Part shown: piece after piece, positions 9,797 through 18,479 of the stretch
Numbering within the stretch: the first letter of the stretch is position 1
How the letters are laid out: each line of letters begins with the position of its first letter
From: Abiotrophia sp938010525
GTDB lineage: Bacteria > Bacillota > Bacilli > Lactobacillales > Aerococcaceae
Assembly (NCBI RefSeq): GCF_938010525.1
Contig: NZ_CALLVK010000022.1
Span: forward strand, 124,001 to 188,000
Direction of reading: 5' to 3'
DNA length: 64,000 bases
Program-made: the position numbers and the translations under genes
Notes under the pieces: generated by a model
Told to the model about the DNA's origin: nothing
Seen by the model: only the letters and a program-made list of their open reading frames with translations
Databases searched by the model: none

Positions 9797-9825
9797 TAGT
9801 ACCAAGTATATTCTATCAAAGTCAA
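9797..9825 (-). promoter_or_regulatory. Putative promoter of the FctA-type adhesin
   Basis: On the minus strand TTGACT (9825-9820) is followed after 17 bases by GTACTA (802-797 of the 9.8 kb stretch). It resembles the TTGACTTT promoter of the MucBP gene. The -10 box is weak. The gap 9706-10251 otherwise holds only the small candidate reading frame at 10002-10124 and the terminator near 10.2 kb. Confidence 0.45.
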
Positions 9826-10001
9826 TGTGATTTGTATAGAGGAAATTACGATATTTTCAGAATCATTCGCATATTGTTAACAATGTCACGTCATGTCTTT
9901 TTTTTTATGACATACTAAGCATGCCAACGCCTATTCCTAGCGGTTTTCATAGTCTTTGACATCTAGTATCTGACTTACATAGACCTCTAAAAAAAAGTCA
10001 C

Positions 10002-10124
10002 TTAGGACTGACGACCAGTTCTACCATATATGAAGCAATATAAGACGATTCCCATGACTAGCAAGCTACTTAATCCCGCAAACCCTCTAGCTAGCCCCAG
10101 GCCATTGATGGAAGATGCTGTCAT
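10002..10124 (-). CDS. Candidate small membrane protein, 40 residues
   Basis: ATG at 10124 opens a 40-codon frame ending in TAA. It encodes one hydrophobic stretch (about residues 15-33, GFAGLSSLLVMGIVLYCFI) followed by YGRTGRQS, so a single membrane helix with a basic tail. A TATAAT-like box sits 20 bases upstream, but the ribosome binding site is weak (AGAAAG). It resembles the tail of a wall-anchored protein lacking its LPxTG, so it may be a small membrane protein, a decayed surface-protein end, or chance. Confidence 0.3.
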   Translation of the reverse strand: MTASSINGLGLARGFAGLSSLLVMGIVLYCFIYGRTGRQS

Positions 10125-10184
10125 TATTTCTTTCTACTATTATAATATGCAAATCTCTACCTGGGATGATACTGCCAGTAACAC

Positions 10185-10219
10185 ATAAAAAAGAGACCAG
10201 GAGCAAGTCCCAGTCTCTC
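10185..10219 (-). terminator. Intrinsic terminator of the ABC importer operon
   Basis: A stem AGAGACTGGGA.../...GGTCTCT followed by six T on the minus strand, about 35 bases beyond the binding-protein gene. Confidence 0.8.
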
Positions 10220-10251
10220 GTTTGACTTATTTACTTATTGTATAGTTCTGA

Positions 10252-11526
10252 TTATAGGTGTAAGTAGCCCTTGATTAGATCTTCTAACTTCTTCATTTCA
10301 GTCTTGATGTCCGCATCGTTAACGACGATGTTTTCCAAGGCTAATTCTGAGTCAGCGAAGACTTTAGCAGAACCTTCATAGATTGGAGCCGTAAAGCCGT
10401 ACTCTAATTCGTCAGATGCTGCCTTAACAAGTGGGTTTTCTTTGACATAGTTAGTCCAGATTTCTGAGTTAGTCCCAGACTTAGTGATTGGTAGGTAACC
10501 AGTCTTAGATGCCCAAGTTGCAGTGTTCTCCGCCTTGAGGAGGAAGGACATGAAGGCTACAGCCCCTGCTTTTTCTTCATCAGAAGCATCTTCGAAGACC
10601 CCTAAGTCGTTCCCTGCTAAGAGGGTCATTTGCTTGCCTTGACCGAAAGTTGGAACTGGCGCAGTGGTAATGTTGATACCTGATTCTTGCACACCCTTGA
10701 CTACGTAAGGTAAGCCCGCAGATGAGCCAATGTAGATTGCAGAACCGCCAGCTGCGAATGGGCCTGACATGTACTTGTCTTCACCGGCCAAACGTGCTGA
10801 ACCGTCTTTGACCATGTCTTTGATGAATTGGATAGGTTCGATGGCTTTGTCAGAAGTGAGGTCAACTGTCTTCAAGTCGTCAGAAACCCAAGTTGCGCCG
10901 TTTTGGCGAGCCATGGTTTCCACTTCAATAGATAGACCATTTTCCAAACCTAAGGCTGGCTTATCAACGCCTTTTTCTTTGAGGGCAGCTGCTAATTCTT
11001 TGACTTCAGCCCAAGTCTTAGGTACTTCTTTACCTGCTTGTTTGAGCATGTCTTGGTTAACGAACATGAGACGTACAGATTTAGAAAATGGTAATGCGTA
11101 GATCTTGTCTTCAACGGTTACGCCTTTTAAGAAACCTGGGTAGATGTCCTTCTTAAGTTCTTCAGTGAAGCCATTGTCAGCAGTTAAGAATTCATCTAAT
11201 GGAGCTAAGAGGCCTTCTGACTTGAAGCCAGAGAAGCTAGATGCAGTTAATTGAGTCATAGTTGGTAGGTCGCCAGAGGCAGCCGCAGCCATCACCCCTT
11301 GTTGTAGGGCTTTGTAGTTCCCTTGGCTAGTTTCTTCAACTTCATACTTGTCTTGAGATTCGTTGAAGGCCTTAACGAGTTTGGTTAATTCCTCAGCATG
11401 AGGACCGTTCATTGCATGCCAGAAAGTTACTTTAACCTTGTCAGCAGCCTGAGCAGATGGTGCGTAAGCACTGAATGCTAAGACTACTGTGAGTAATAAT
11501 GCGAAAAGCACTTTGATTTTTTTCAC
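10252..11526 (-). CDS. ugpB: ABC transporter substrate-binding protein, UgpB-like
   Basis: 424 residues, family 1 extracellular solute-binding protein. The opening of the mature part (FWHAMNGPHAEELTKLVKAF) and QGNYKALQQG resemble UgpB, which binds sn-glycerol-3-phosphate or glycerophosphodiesters. Related proteins bind oligosaccharides, so the substrate is not certain. It has an ordinary signal peptide ending in SAQA-AD (about residue 27). No cysteine occurs anywhere in the protein, so there is no lipobox and no lipoprotein anchor, unusual for a Gram-positive binding protein. It is the last gene of the operon ATPase-permease-permease-binding protein, and an own ribosome binding site (GGAGGTAAC) precedes it. 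How it stays at the membrane is open. Confidence 0.85.
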   Translation of the reverse strand: MKKIKVLFALLLTVVLAFSAYAPSAQAADKVKVTFWHAMNGPHAEELTKLVKAFNESQDKYEVEETSQGNYKALQQGVMAAAASGDLPTMTQLTASSFSGFKSEGLLAPLDEFLTADNGFTEELKKDIYPGFLKGVTVEDKIYALPFSKSVRLMFVNQDMLKQAGKEVPKTWAEVKELAAALKEKGVDKPALGLENGLSIEVETMARQNGATWVSDDLKTVDLTSDKAIEPIQFIKDMVKDGSARLAGEDKYMSGPFAAGGSAIYIGSSAGLPYVVKGVQESGINITTAPVPTFGQGKQMTLLAGNDLGVFEDASDEEKAGAVAFMSFLLKAENTATWASKTGYLPITKSGTNSEIWTNYVKENPLVKAASDELEYGFTAPIYEGSAKVFADSELALENIVVNDADIKTEMKKLEDLIKGYLHL

Positions 11527-11568
11527 TAGATGTTACCTCCAAATAGTTAATGGGAAAGCATTGAGGGA

Positions 11569-12399
11569 CTAGCCCTTCAAGCCTGAACGCGAAATACCTT
11601 GAATAATGTATTTCTGCAACAATAAGTAAATAATCACCATTGGCAAGATTACCAGGGTCGACGCCGCCATCAAGAGTTCGAATTGGGTGCCGGCTTCAGT
11701 GGTAAAGGCTTGAAGTCCAACAGGTAAAGTCCGTAAGTCAGGCGCCGAGTTGGTTACGATCATTGGCCAGAGGAAGGAGTTCCAGGAACCGATGACCTTG
11801 AGAATCATCACGGCGATAATGGACGATTTAGACAGTGGCACAACCATTTCCCAGAGGAATTGCCAGTCGCTGGCGCCATCCGTCTTGGCAGCATAGTAGA
11901 GCTCGTCTGGAATCGTCTGAATGTTTTGCTTCAAGGTGAAAACCGAGAAGACAGAGGCGAACCAAGGAATAATCAAGGCCCAGTAGGTGTTGACTAATTT
12001 CCAACTTGACAAGGTCACGAAGTTTGGAATGGTCATCAATTCCCCTGGCACCATCATGGTTGCCAATAAGAGTAAGAAGAGGATGTCTTTACCCCAGAAT
12101 TTGAGCTTAGCGAAGGCATAAGCTGCTAGGATTGAGGTGAAGAGTTCCCCGGCGGTCGTCACAGTTGTAACAAAGACCGAGTTAAGGAAGTAGCGGCCGA
12201 ATGGGGCTTTCTCCAGGGCTTGGCCATAGTTAGAGAAGAGCCAGTTCCGTGGTAGCCAAGTTGGCGGTACGGAGATTGCTTCGGACCCTGACTTCAGACT
12301 GGTCGCCACCATCCAGTAGAATGGCAGAATCATGACCAGCGCGCCCAAGGTCAAGATGACATAGAGCAGAATTGTTTGAATACGTTTTGTGCGTGCCAT
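11569..12399 (-). CDS. ugpE: ABC transporter permease, UgpE/MalG-type
   Basis: 276 residues with about six membrane helices. The EAA loop region reads DELYYAAKTDGASDWQFLWEMVVP (about residues 180-203), with the conserved Gly that contacts the ATPase, and the C terminus GISRSGLKG is typical of the MalG/UgpE group. It forms the channel with the neighbouring UgpA-like permease. Three bases separate it from that gene, so the pair is translated together. Substrate assignment follows the binding protein. Confidence 0.88.
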   Translation of the reverse strand: MARTKRIQTILLYVILTLGALVMILPFYWMVATSLKSGSEAISVPPTWLPRNWLFSNYGQALEKAPFGRYFLNSVFVTTVTTAGELFTSILAAYAFAKLKFWGKDILFLLLLATMMVPGELMTIPNFVTLSSWKLVNTYWALIIPWFASVFSVFTLKQNIQTIPDELYYAAKTDGASDWQFLWEMVVPLSKSSIIAVMILKVIGSWNSFLWPMIVTNSAPDLRTLPVGLQAFTTEAGTQFELLMAASTLVILPMVIIYLLLQKYIIQGISRSGLKG

Positions 12400-12402
12400 G
12401 TC

Positions 12403-13308
12403 TTAACCTCCCCGCTTCTCGAAGTATTTGTTGCCTATGTTCTGGAAGACGGTAATAACGAGGACAATGGCGAAGAGGATAATCCCGGTCGCAGCTGCCA
12501 TCCCGTAGTTAAATTGAACATAGAACTGATCGAAGAGATAGTAGACAACGGTCATGGCTGAACCACCTGGTCCAGGACGCCCATTGAAGAGGGCGAAGAC
12601 TTCATCGAAGACCTTGAAGCCGTTGATGATGCCGACTGTTGACAAGAGGAAGAGGGTTGGTCGTAAGAGCGGTAAGGTAATATTAGTGAATCTCTTCCAG
12701 GCGTTGGCCCCATCAACTTGAGCCGCCTTGTAGTAGGTCTCGTTGATGTTACCCAAGCCGACCAGGGTCAGCAGGATATTGAAGCCCAGGCTCTTCCAGA
12801 TGGCCATGATAATGACGGCCGTCATGGCTGTCTTAGGATCATTGAGCCAGTTGATACGGTCAATCCCTACTAAACCTAAGAGGTAGTTGAGTAGCCCGTA
12901 CTCTGAGTGATAGAGCCAAGACCAGACCACGGAGATAGCCACCGTTGAGGTAACGAATGGCAAGAAGTAGGCGGTTCGGAAGAGGCCTTTGAGGAACGGA
13001 ATCTGATTGAGTAAGACCGCTACTGTAACTGAGATTGTGATGGAACAGAGCACCACCCAGAAAACATAGGTTGCCGTATTTTGTAGCGCTAGGTAGAACT
13101 TAGGATCCGCCAGAATCTTCTGGAAGTTATCCAGAGACCAGACCACTGGCTTGTTCTTAGTAATATTCCGCAACTTGTAGTTTTCATAGAAACTCATCAT
13201 GAAGGAGCGGATAATCGGAATAATGGTGAAGGTTGTCATGAACACCAAGGCCGGCGCTAAATAGAGTAGGGCCTGGAGGCTACTCTTGAGAGTAGGTTTG
13301 CGGTTCAT
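12403..13308 (-). CDS. ugpA: ABC transporter permease, UgpA/MalF-type
   Basis: 301 residues with six predicted membrane helices. The EAA loop reads NETYYKAAQVDGANAWKRFTNITLP (about residues 188-212). The first helix follows a short basic N terminus (MNRKPTLKSS). The start codon immediately follows the TAG of the ATPase gene, showing translational coupling. It pairs with the UgpE-like permease as the membrane channel of the importer. Confidence 0.88.
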   Translation of the reverse strand: MNRKPTLKSSLQALLYLAPALVFMTTFTIIPIIRSFMMSFYENYKLRNITKNKPVVWSLDNFQKILADPKFYLALQNTATYVFWVVLCSITISVTVAVLLNQIPFLKGLFRTAYFLPFVTSTVAISVVWSWLYHSEYGLLNYLLGLVGIDRINWLNDPKTAMTAVIIMAIWKSLGFNILLTLVGLGNINETYYKAAQVDGANAWKRFTNITLPLLRPTLFLLSTVGIINGFKVFDEVFALFNGRPGPGGSAMTVVYYLFDQFYVQFNYGMAAATGIILFAIVLVITVFQNIGNKYFEKRGG

Positions 13309-14349
13309 CTAGCCCTCACGCTCGCTTTCTGACAGAATGCGACGTTGGTCTTCTTGGAAGAAGAGTAGGCGTTCAGCAGGCACTTGCAAGTACACTTCTT
13401 GGCCCACTTCTAAATCGCCGTCTAAGTTGGAAACGACGAAGCGTTCACCTTCCCATTCCAAGTGAACGGTAATATCCTTACCTACTGCTTCCACGCGGAC
13501 TGCTTTCCCGCGGACTAAGTAGTTATCGGCTGTCCCTGGACGGAAGTGCTCGGAACGGACCCCGATAGTTGCCCAGTTCAATTCTGCAAAGGCACTGTTA
13601 GGGTTAAGAGCCGCAGAGCCCTTAGCAAAGGTGTTGATAATTGGTGACCCGATGAAGCGTGCCACGAAGAGGTTGCTAGGTGTTTGGTAGAGGCTGACTG
13701 GGTCAGCTACTTGTTGAATCTCGCCTTTTTCCAAGACCATGACGCTGTCCGCAATAGACAAAGCTTCTTCTTGGTCGTGGGTAACGAAGACGGTGGTAAC
13801 CCCTGTCTCTTGTTGGATACGGCGAATTTCTTCACGCATCTCAATCCGGAGGCGAGCGTCTAAGTTAGATAAAGGCTCGTCCATAAGTAGGATGGAAGGT
13901 GATTTAGCCATAGCCCGGCTGATGGCCACCCGTTGCTGTTGTCCCCCTGACAACTGGCGTGGGTACTTATCTAGTTGGTCTTGAATTTGCGTTAATTTTG
14001 CCATTTCGATGGCACGTTCGCGGCGCTCAGCTTTTGGCATTTTTTCCATTTTGAGCGGGAACATGATGTTTTCCAAGACCGTCAAGTGCGGATAGAGGGC
14101 ATAGGATTGGAAGACTAAGCCTACCCGACGCTTAACTGGGTCTAATTTAGTTACATCTTTATCGTCGAAGAAAATCTTACCTGATGTTGCGTTCAGTAAC
14201 CCTGAAATTAAGTATAATGTTGTAGATTTACCACAGCCAGAAGGCCCTAAGAAGGAAATAAGTTGCTGGCTAGGCAATGTAAAATTAATCCGGTCCAAAA
14301 CAGTCTTCTGTTCGAACTGCATGGTCACGTCTTCAAATCTAACTTGCAC
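13309..14349 (-). CDS. ugpC: ABC transporter ATP-binding protein, UgpC/MsmK-type
   Basis: 346 residues from a GTG at 14349. I chose this start because an AGGAG site lies 7 bases upstream; an ATG at 14364 overlaps that site and would add five residues. Walker A GPSGCGKST, signature LSGGQQQRV, Walker B ILLMDEPLSNLD and the switch His in VFVTHDQEEA are all present. A C-terminal TOBE/MOP-like domain (about 235-346) is typical of the CUT1 ATPases MalK, UgpC and MsmK, some of which serve several importers. It is first in the operon, behind an extended -10 promoter at about 14.4 kb. Confidence 0.9.
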   Translation of the reverse strand: MQVRFEDVTMQFEQKTVLDRINFTLPSQQLISFLGPSGCGKSTTLYLISGLLNATSGKIFFDDKDVTKLDPVKRRVGLVFQSYALYPHLTVLENIMFPLKMEKMPKAERRERAIEMAKLTQIQDQLDKYPRQLSGGQQQRVAISRAMAKSPSILLMDEPLSNLDARLRIEMREEIRRIQQETGVTTVFVTHDQEEALSIADSVMVLEKGEIQQVADPVSLYQTPSNLFVARFIGSPIINTFAKGSAALNPNSAFAELNWATIGVRSEHFRPGTADNYLVRGKAVRVEAVGKDITVHLEWEGERFVVSNLDGDLEVGQEVYLQVPAERLLFFQEDQRRILSESEREG

Positions 14350-14412
14350 GTTGATTCTCCTCATTTTTTATCAGTCTTAATAAGTGCTAGGGAGCTTAAT
14401 GCTCTAGCGTAA

Positions 14413-14418
14413 ATTATA
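14413..14418 (-). promoter_or_regulatory. Extended -10 promoter of the Ugp-like operon
   Basis: TGCTATAAT is read on the minus strand about 65 bases before the ATPase start codon. No good -35 box is spaced correctly (TTGAGG lies 21 bases away). A small hairpin, GCTAGAG...CTCCCTAGC (14387-14409), falls in the leader. Confidence 0.55.
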
Positions 14419-14482
14419 GCATAAATCGCATCATATTTCCCTCAATTTCTGCGTTTTTCATGCTATTCTAATAAAAGCTTTT

Positions 14483-15856
14483 TTAGTCAGCTAGGCTCTT
14501 AATCTGGTCAGCTGAATAAGTGGTATCTAGGCTTGGCAACCATGGGGTCAGCCCTAAATCGATTAAGGCTTCCGCATAACGTTCTGGCTTAAAGCTGTGC
14601 CATGGCACCACTAGCTTAGCACCTACCACATAGTTGACCAAGCAGAGGTCTTGGGTAGAGGCGTGGCCAGATACATGGCCATGATAGAATTGCCAGCCTG
14701 CTTTGACGATGCCTTCCAACCAAGGTTGGTAACGCGCATCATAGGCACCTAACGGTACCCCATTGGAGTGGATGTAGATACCTTCCGATAGGCTGAAGAT
14801 ATAATCATGGTGTTGCTCATAATCAACTTGAACAGCGTATTGCCCTGGTGCAGCCTGCACTTGGTCCCAAGTCAAGATATCTTGAGCTGGCAGCTTGCTG
14901 TCGCCATCCCAGTTGATGGTTGCCAAGGCTGCCTCTGGTGCCATGTAGGGCCGCAAGAGACGGTAGTAGTTAGGCTCTAAGACCAGAGTCCGTCCTACGC
15001 GATTGAGCGCTTGCGCCATATAAACTAGACGCTCAATATTTTGTGGATAGACATTGAGGGCAATTAGCTGGTTGCCAGCTTGCTCTACGACTTGGGTAAA
15101 ATCCTTGAGGAACTTACTTTCGTTGCCCGCAGAGATTGAAGATACGTGGGAAGCCAGGTCCTCTGATAGTTGCATCCGGGCATCGCGTGACTCTTGGTCA
15201 AAGCTGAAGGTCGTCCCTTCAACTAGGAAGAGGTCAGGCTGGAAATCACGGGCTTTTTGCGCCCAGTGTAAGACGCGTTCTGGATGGAAACCAGTTAAGC
15301 GGAAGTCACCAGAGTTGACTACCTTAAGGTCTGGCCCGGTAATGAAGATGCTAGCTGCCCCAATGGTATCATGGTCGCTGACCACAAACTCAATGGTGAA
15401 AGGCCCAAATTGAAAAGGCATCTCTGATTGAACGGCCTGCCAATTAACCTTGAAGTCAGGCAACAAGTCGTCGCTTGCTAGACGTTGGTAGAAGGAAACA
15501 CTCTCTTCTAGGGCATAGATGGGTAGGTCCTCAGGCAACTGACCGAAGCCCCCAATATGGTCTAGATGGAGATGTGATAGGCAGACGATGGTCTTAATAT
15601 CGGTCTCCTCATAGCTTGCTAGGTCACTTGCGCCTAGTTGTTGGCGGGTGTAGAGGCCGTCAATGGCCGGCAGGTGCCCCTTTTCTAGCAGGCTTGGGGT
15701 CAAGTCGACTTGCTTCAATTCATCCAAGTTTGCTCCAAATAAGGCGCCAAAATCTGTCAGAATACGGTAGTTACCCGCTTCTAGACTGACAATATTACCA
15801 CCTATGGTATCAAGTCCTCCCCAAAATCTTACCTGGGTCGTGATTGGTTGTGTCAT
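14483..15856 (-). CDS. RNase J-like metallo-beta-lactamase/beta-CASP family hydrolase
   Basis: 457 residues starting at MTQPITTQV. GGAG 9 bases before the ATG at 15856 decides the start over an in-frame GTG at 15889. The metal-binding signature HLHLDHIGG (about 100-108) is followed by a second motif with SDHDTIGA and an Asp at NSGDFRLTG. Later HVSGHAST and VVPWHSF correspond to beta-CASP histidine motifs of RNase J-like nucleases. It is not canonical RNase J1 or J2 (shorter, divergent), so nuclease activity is inferred from the fold. It stands alone, with poor terminator signals downstream. Confidence 0.75.
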   Translation of the reverse strand: MTQPITTQVRFWGGLDTIGGNIVSLEAGNYRILTDFGALFGANLDELKQVDLTPSLLEKGHLPAIDGLYTRQQLGASDLASYEETDIKTIVCLSHLHLDHIGGFGQLPEDLPIYALEESVSFYQRLASDDLLPDFKVNWQAVQSEMPFQFGPFTIEFVVSDHDTIGAASIFITGPDLKVVNSGDFRLTGFHPERVLHWAQKARDFQPDLFLVEGTTFSFDQESRDARMQLSEDLASHVSSISAGNESKFLKDFTQVVEQAGNQLIALNVYPQNIERLVYMAQALNRVGRTLVLEPNYYRLLRPYMAPEAALATINWDGDSKLPAQDILTWDQVQAAPGQYAVQVDYEQHHDYIFSLSEGIYIHSNGVPLGAYDARYQPWLEGIVKAGWQFYHGHVSGHASTQDLCLVNYVVGAKLVVPWHSFKPERYAEALIDLGLTPWLPSLDTTYSADQIKSLAD

Positions 15857-16005
15857 GTTGTCTGTCTCCTTCACTGCATTTTGTGCCACAGTCCATCATA
15901 CCACCAAAAGCCCCACTGTCGCAAGTCTTGAGGAAAGGTTCTCAGGTCAGGAGCAACAACTTGTGATCAGGTCAGCACTCAGCCTCCTGATGCTTAGGTC
16001 TATAA

Positions 16006-16042
16006 CAAAACCCCGCCTCCTTTTCGTCAGGGGGCGGGGTTG
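16006..16042 (-). terminator. GC-rich terminator of the two-component/oxidoreductase operon
   Basis: A strong stem AACCCCGCC.../...GGCGGGGTT followed by TTGTTA on the minus strand, directly after the 57-residue gene. It is also partly symmetric on the plus strand. Confidence 0.8.
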
Positions 16043-16051
16043 AATCTTAAC

Positions 16052-16225
16052 TTAATTTTGCCAGTCCTTAGGACTCCACATGCTACCGTCTAACTGGCCT
16101 TCTAGCTGGCGCAGACGGTCTTCTTGTTGTTGATAGAGGTCGCTGGCGACTTGCAGCAAGGCTTGACTGGGATAGTCAGGAGCCTGTGCCTGCCAGTCCT
16201 GGATATAGTCTTGATAGGGATTCAT
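16052..16225 (-). CDS. Hypothetical 57-residue protein, translationally coupled to the oxidoreductase gene
   Basis: ATG at 16225 to TAA at 16052 encodes a Gln/Asp-rich, Trp-containing protein (begins MNPYQDYIQDWQ, ends WSPKDWQN) with a likely amphipathic helix in the middle (LYQQQEDRLRQLEGQL). Its AAGGAGG ribosome binding site lies inside the last codons of the upstream oxidoreductase gene (stop 6 bases before this ATG), so the two are coupled. No signal peptide or membrane helix. I do not recognise a family. A strong terminator follows at once. Confidence 0.65.
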   Translation of the reverse strand: MNPYQDYIQDWQAQAPDYPSQALLQVASDLYQQQEDRLRQLEGQLDGSMWSPKDWQN

Positions 16226-16231
16226 AAGAAG

Positions 16232-16927
16232 CTAATCCTCCTTATTCAGGGCTTGGAGCTCCTGGATTTCATCACGATTTTGACTCAAGTCCTCACGGAA
16301 CTGGTCATAGACTGCCTGGCTTTCAAGCGACAGGGACAAGTCCAAGTTGGCTAGTCGATCCAAGACAAAGGTCTGCAAGGCTTCGAAGTCATCCACCTTA
16401 CCCGTCTCAAGATAGCAGGCGTAGTGAACTAGCAGCTGCTTCTTCTGGGGCTCGGTCAGATAATGGAACTGATGAACCGGGAAATAGGCCAAGGGCGCTA
16501 AGCCAAAATGCTTAGCCCAGGCATAATAAGGCGACAAGAGCGAAGACAGGCTAAAGCCTTCCCGGCCCCCGACTTGATAGCGGCTAGCCTTAACACCTGC
16601 GATGACCACCAAGCCCATTTCCATCTGAGCGAGGCGAGGTATGGCGGCCTGCATGGCCTTGGACATATCGAAGACGCTATCCAGCCAGATTTTGAGGATG
16701 GCTGGCGCCTGGTACCAGTAGAGTTGGAACTGGAAAATCACTCGGTCATATCGACAGAGGCGATCCAATTCCATACTGGCATCAAATTGCTGGCCATTGG
16801 CCTCATATTCCGCCTGCAAATCGACATAGCTGACCTCCGTCAAGGCCAAACCTGATTGATGTAAAAATTGTTGGCTGCTAGAGCCGGCCACATCAGGGTG
16901 GGCCAAATAGACGATGGTCTTAGTCAC
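16232..16927 (-). CDS. Flavodoxin-like NAD(P)H oxidoreductase (YwrO/KefF/NQO family)
   Basis: 231 residues from a GTG at 16927 with AAGGAAG 6 bases upstream. A longer ATG frame from 16987 would overlap the kinase gene and add a stretch foreign to the family. The N terminus TKTIVYLAHPDVAGSSSQQ is the flavin-phosphate loop of the fold. YDRVIFQFQLYWYQAPAILKIWLDSVF (about 78-104) is the family signature around FMN/FAD binding. The family reduces quinones or other electrophiles with NAD(P)H in the cytoplasm. It lies 25 bases after the sensor kinase gene, so it is probably cotranscribed with the two-component system. The C-terminal 50 residues are predicted helical. Confidence 0.8.
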   Translation of the reverse strand: MTKTIVYLAHPDVAGSSSQQFLHQSGLALTEVSYVDLQAEYEANGQQFDASMELDRLCRYDRVIFQFQLYWYQAPAILKIWLDSVFDMSKAMQAAIPRLAQMEMGLVVIAGVKASRYQVGGREGFSLSSLLSPYYAWAKHFGLAPLAYFPVHQFHYLTEPQKKQLLVHYACYLETGKVDDFEALQTFVLDRLANLDLSLSLESQAVYDQFREDLSQNRDEIQELQALNKED

Positions 16928-16952
16928 GACAGGCTTCCTTTCTGTAGGGAAC

Positions 16953-18479
16953 TTATTTGTCTTCTGACTTGGCCTTCTTGTTACCAATCAGGAAGCTCCC
17001 CAGATTTTTCTTGACTTTGCTTGGAGCTGGCTCTTGGGCCTGTTCTCCGGATTCCGCTGCTTCTAGCGGTAGGCGAATAATGAAGGTCGAACCCTGACCT
17101 AGCTCACTTTCGACCCGAATGGTGCCGCCGTGGGCTTCGACTAGGGACTTAACGACTGCTAAACCAATCCCGGATTCACCGAACTTGGTATTCTTACGGG
17201 AAATGTCCACCTTGTAGAATCGCTCCCAGATGTCTTCAATTTGCTTGGCATCAATCCCAATCCCCTGGTCCATAATGCGGAGCTCGGTAAAGCCTCCGTC
17301 TTGGCGCCCCCAGAGGGTGATATCACTATTCTCTGAGAACTGGATGGCATTGGTCACCAGATTAATGATAATCTGAACCAATCGGTCTCGGTCCCCGTAA
17401 ATCAGAAGATCCTCAGGCGCATCCAGTACTATTCGGTCGCCCTTTTCTTGGGCCTTAGCGGTTAGCTGGGTCCGAATCTGGCAGAGCAAATCATAGGCCT
17501 TGAGCGTCTGCTTGTTAAGGCTAATCTGGTTGGTCCGAATTTTCTCGTAGTCCAGGTTCTCGTTAACCAGACGAATGAGACGTTGGGTCTCGGTGGCTAG
17601 CATTTCTAAGCTACGTTTGCGTTGGGGCTCAGGGAAAATATCGTACTGGAGCCCTTCAATCACCCCACTCATGGTGGTCAGTGGCGTCCGCATCTCATGG
17701 GCCGCATCCATCATGAATTGGCGTCTTAAGGTTTCTTGGCGCTTAATCTCTTCGCGAGATTTTGCCAAGGAATCCGTCATGACTTGGAAATCATGGGCCA
17801 AGTCACCGAACTCGTCTCGGCTCTTATTACTAATATTAAGCTGAACATCATAGTTGCCCGCCGTAATCTGGCGAGTGGCTTGTTGCAAGCGCCGAATCTT
17901 ACGAGTCTGGAAGAGGGCATAGGCCACACTGATTCCCAAACCAATGGCGGTTGCAATCCCGAAGGAGAAGATAATATTGTTGTAGACTTCTTGCTGACGG
18001 GTCTCCAGGTTCTCAATCGGCTCGCTTAGGCTGATAAAGCCGGCCGGAAATTGGGCACTATCGCTAGCCTGGCGATTAAGCGGCAGATAGACGGTGGCCA
18101 GACGCGTGATTTTCCCTTGGTCTGGGCGATAGGTCACACGCATAGGCAGGTTCTGCCCTTGGCGAATGGCCCGCAACTCACTATCTGTCAGATTGGCCCG
18201 GTACTCCTGGCGATAGGTTGGGTAGATAATGCTCCCATTGGCCAGGTAGACCTGAATGGAGATATTGTCCGAGGCCAGCAGTTGGTCTACTTTCTTAATA
18301 TCTTCACGGGAGAAGTTATTGCTGACAATGTTGCTACCGTAATTCAGTAGGCGCGTCTCGACTTCACTGTGGATTTGCTGATTCATATAGTTGCTAATCC
18401 GTGAGGCCGATAAGGCCAAGGTCACCAGCATGACCAGCAGAAATCCGGCAATTAATTGCCAGAGAAATCTAAATCGCAT
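16953..18479 (-). CDS. Sensor histidine kinase, YclK-like
   Basis: 508 residues. Membrane helices are at about 7-27 and 168-190 and enclose an external sensor domain of about 140 residues. A HAMP linker follows (about 190-242), then the phosphoacceptor His in AAHEMRTPL (about 260), and a HATPase domain with N box (NLVTNAIQFS), G1 (DQGIGID) and G2 (ESGIGLAVVKS). The tail after about residue 478 is charged and poorly conserved. Its ATG overlaps the stop of the response regulator (TAATG), so both proteins are made in step. The trigger is unknown; cell-envelope or metabolic stress would be typical for this type. Confidence 0.92.
   Translation of the reverse strand: MRFRFLWQLIAGFLLVMLVTLALSASRISNYMNQQIHSEVETRLLNYGSNIVSNNFSREDIKKVDQLLASDNISIQVYLANGSIIYPTYRQEYRANLTDSELRAIRQGQNLPMRVTYRPDQGKITRLATVYLPLNRQASDSAQFPAGFISLSEPIENLETRQQEVYNNIIFSFGIATAIGLGISVAYALFQTRKIRRLQQATRQITAGNYDVQLNISNKSRDEFGDLAHDFQVMTDSLAKSREEIKRQETLRRQFMMDAAHEMRTPLTTMSGVIEGLQYDIFPEPQRKRSLEMLATETQRLIRLVNENLDYEKIRTNQISLNKQTLKAYDLLCQIRTQLTAKAQEKGDRIVLDAPEDLLIYGDRDRLVQIIINLVTNAIQFSENSDITLWGRQDGGFTELRIMDQGIGIDAKQIEDIWERFYKVDISRKNTKFGESGIGLAVVKSLVEAHGGTIRVESELGQGSTFIIRLPLEAAESGEQAQEPAPSKVKKNLGSFLIGNKKAKSEDK

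Noticed and set aside
15804..16043. Plus-strand 79-codon frame over the RNase J-like gene start and the terminator
   Set aside because: It covers the ribosome site of the hydrolase gene and a strong terminator; no ribosome site of its own.
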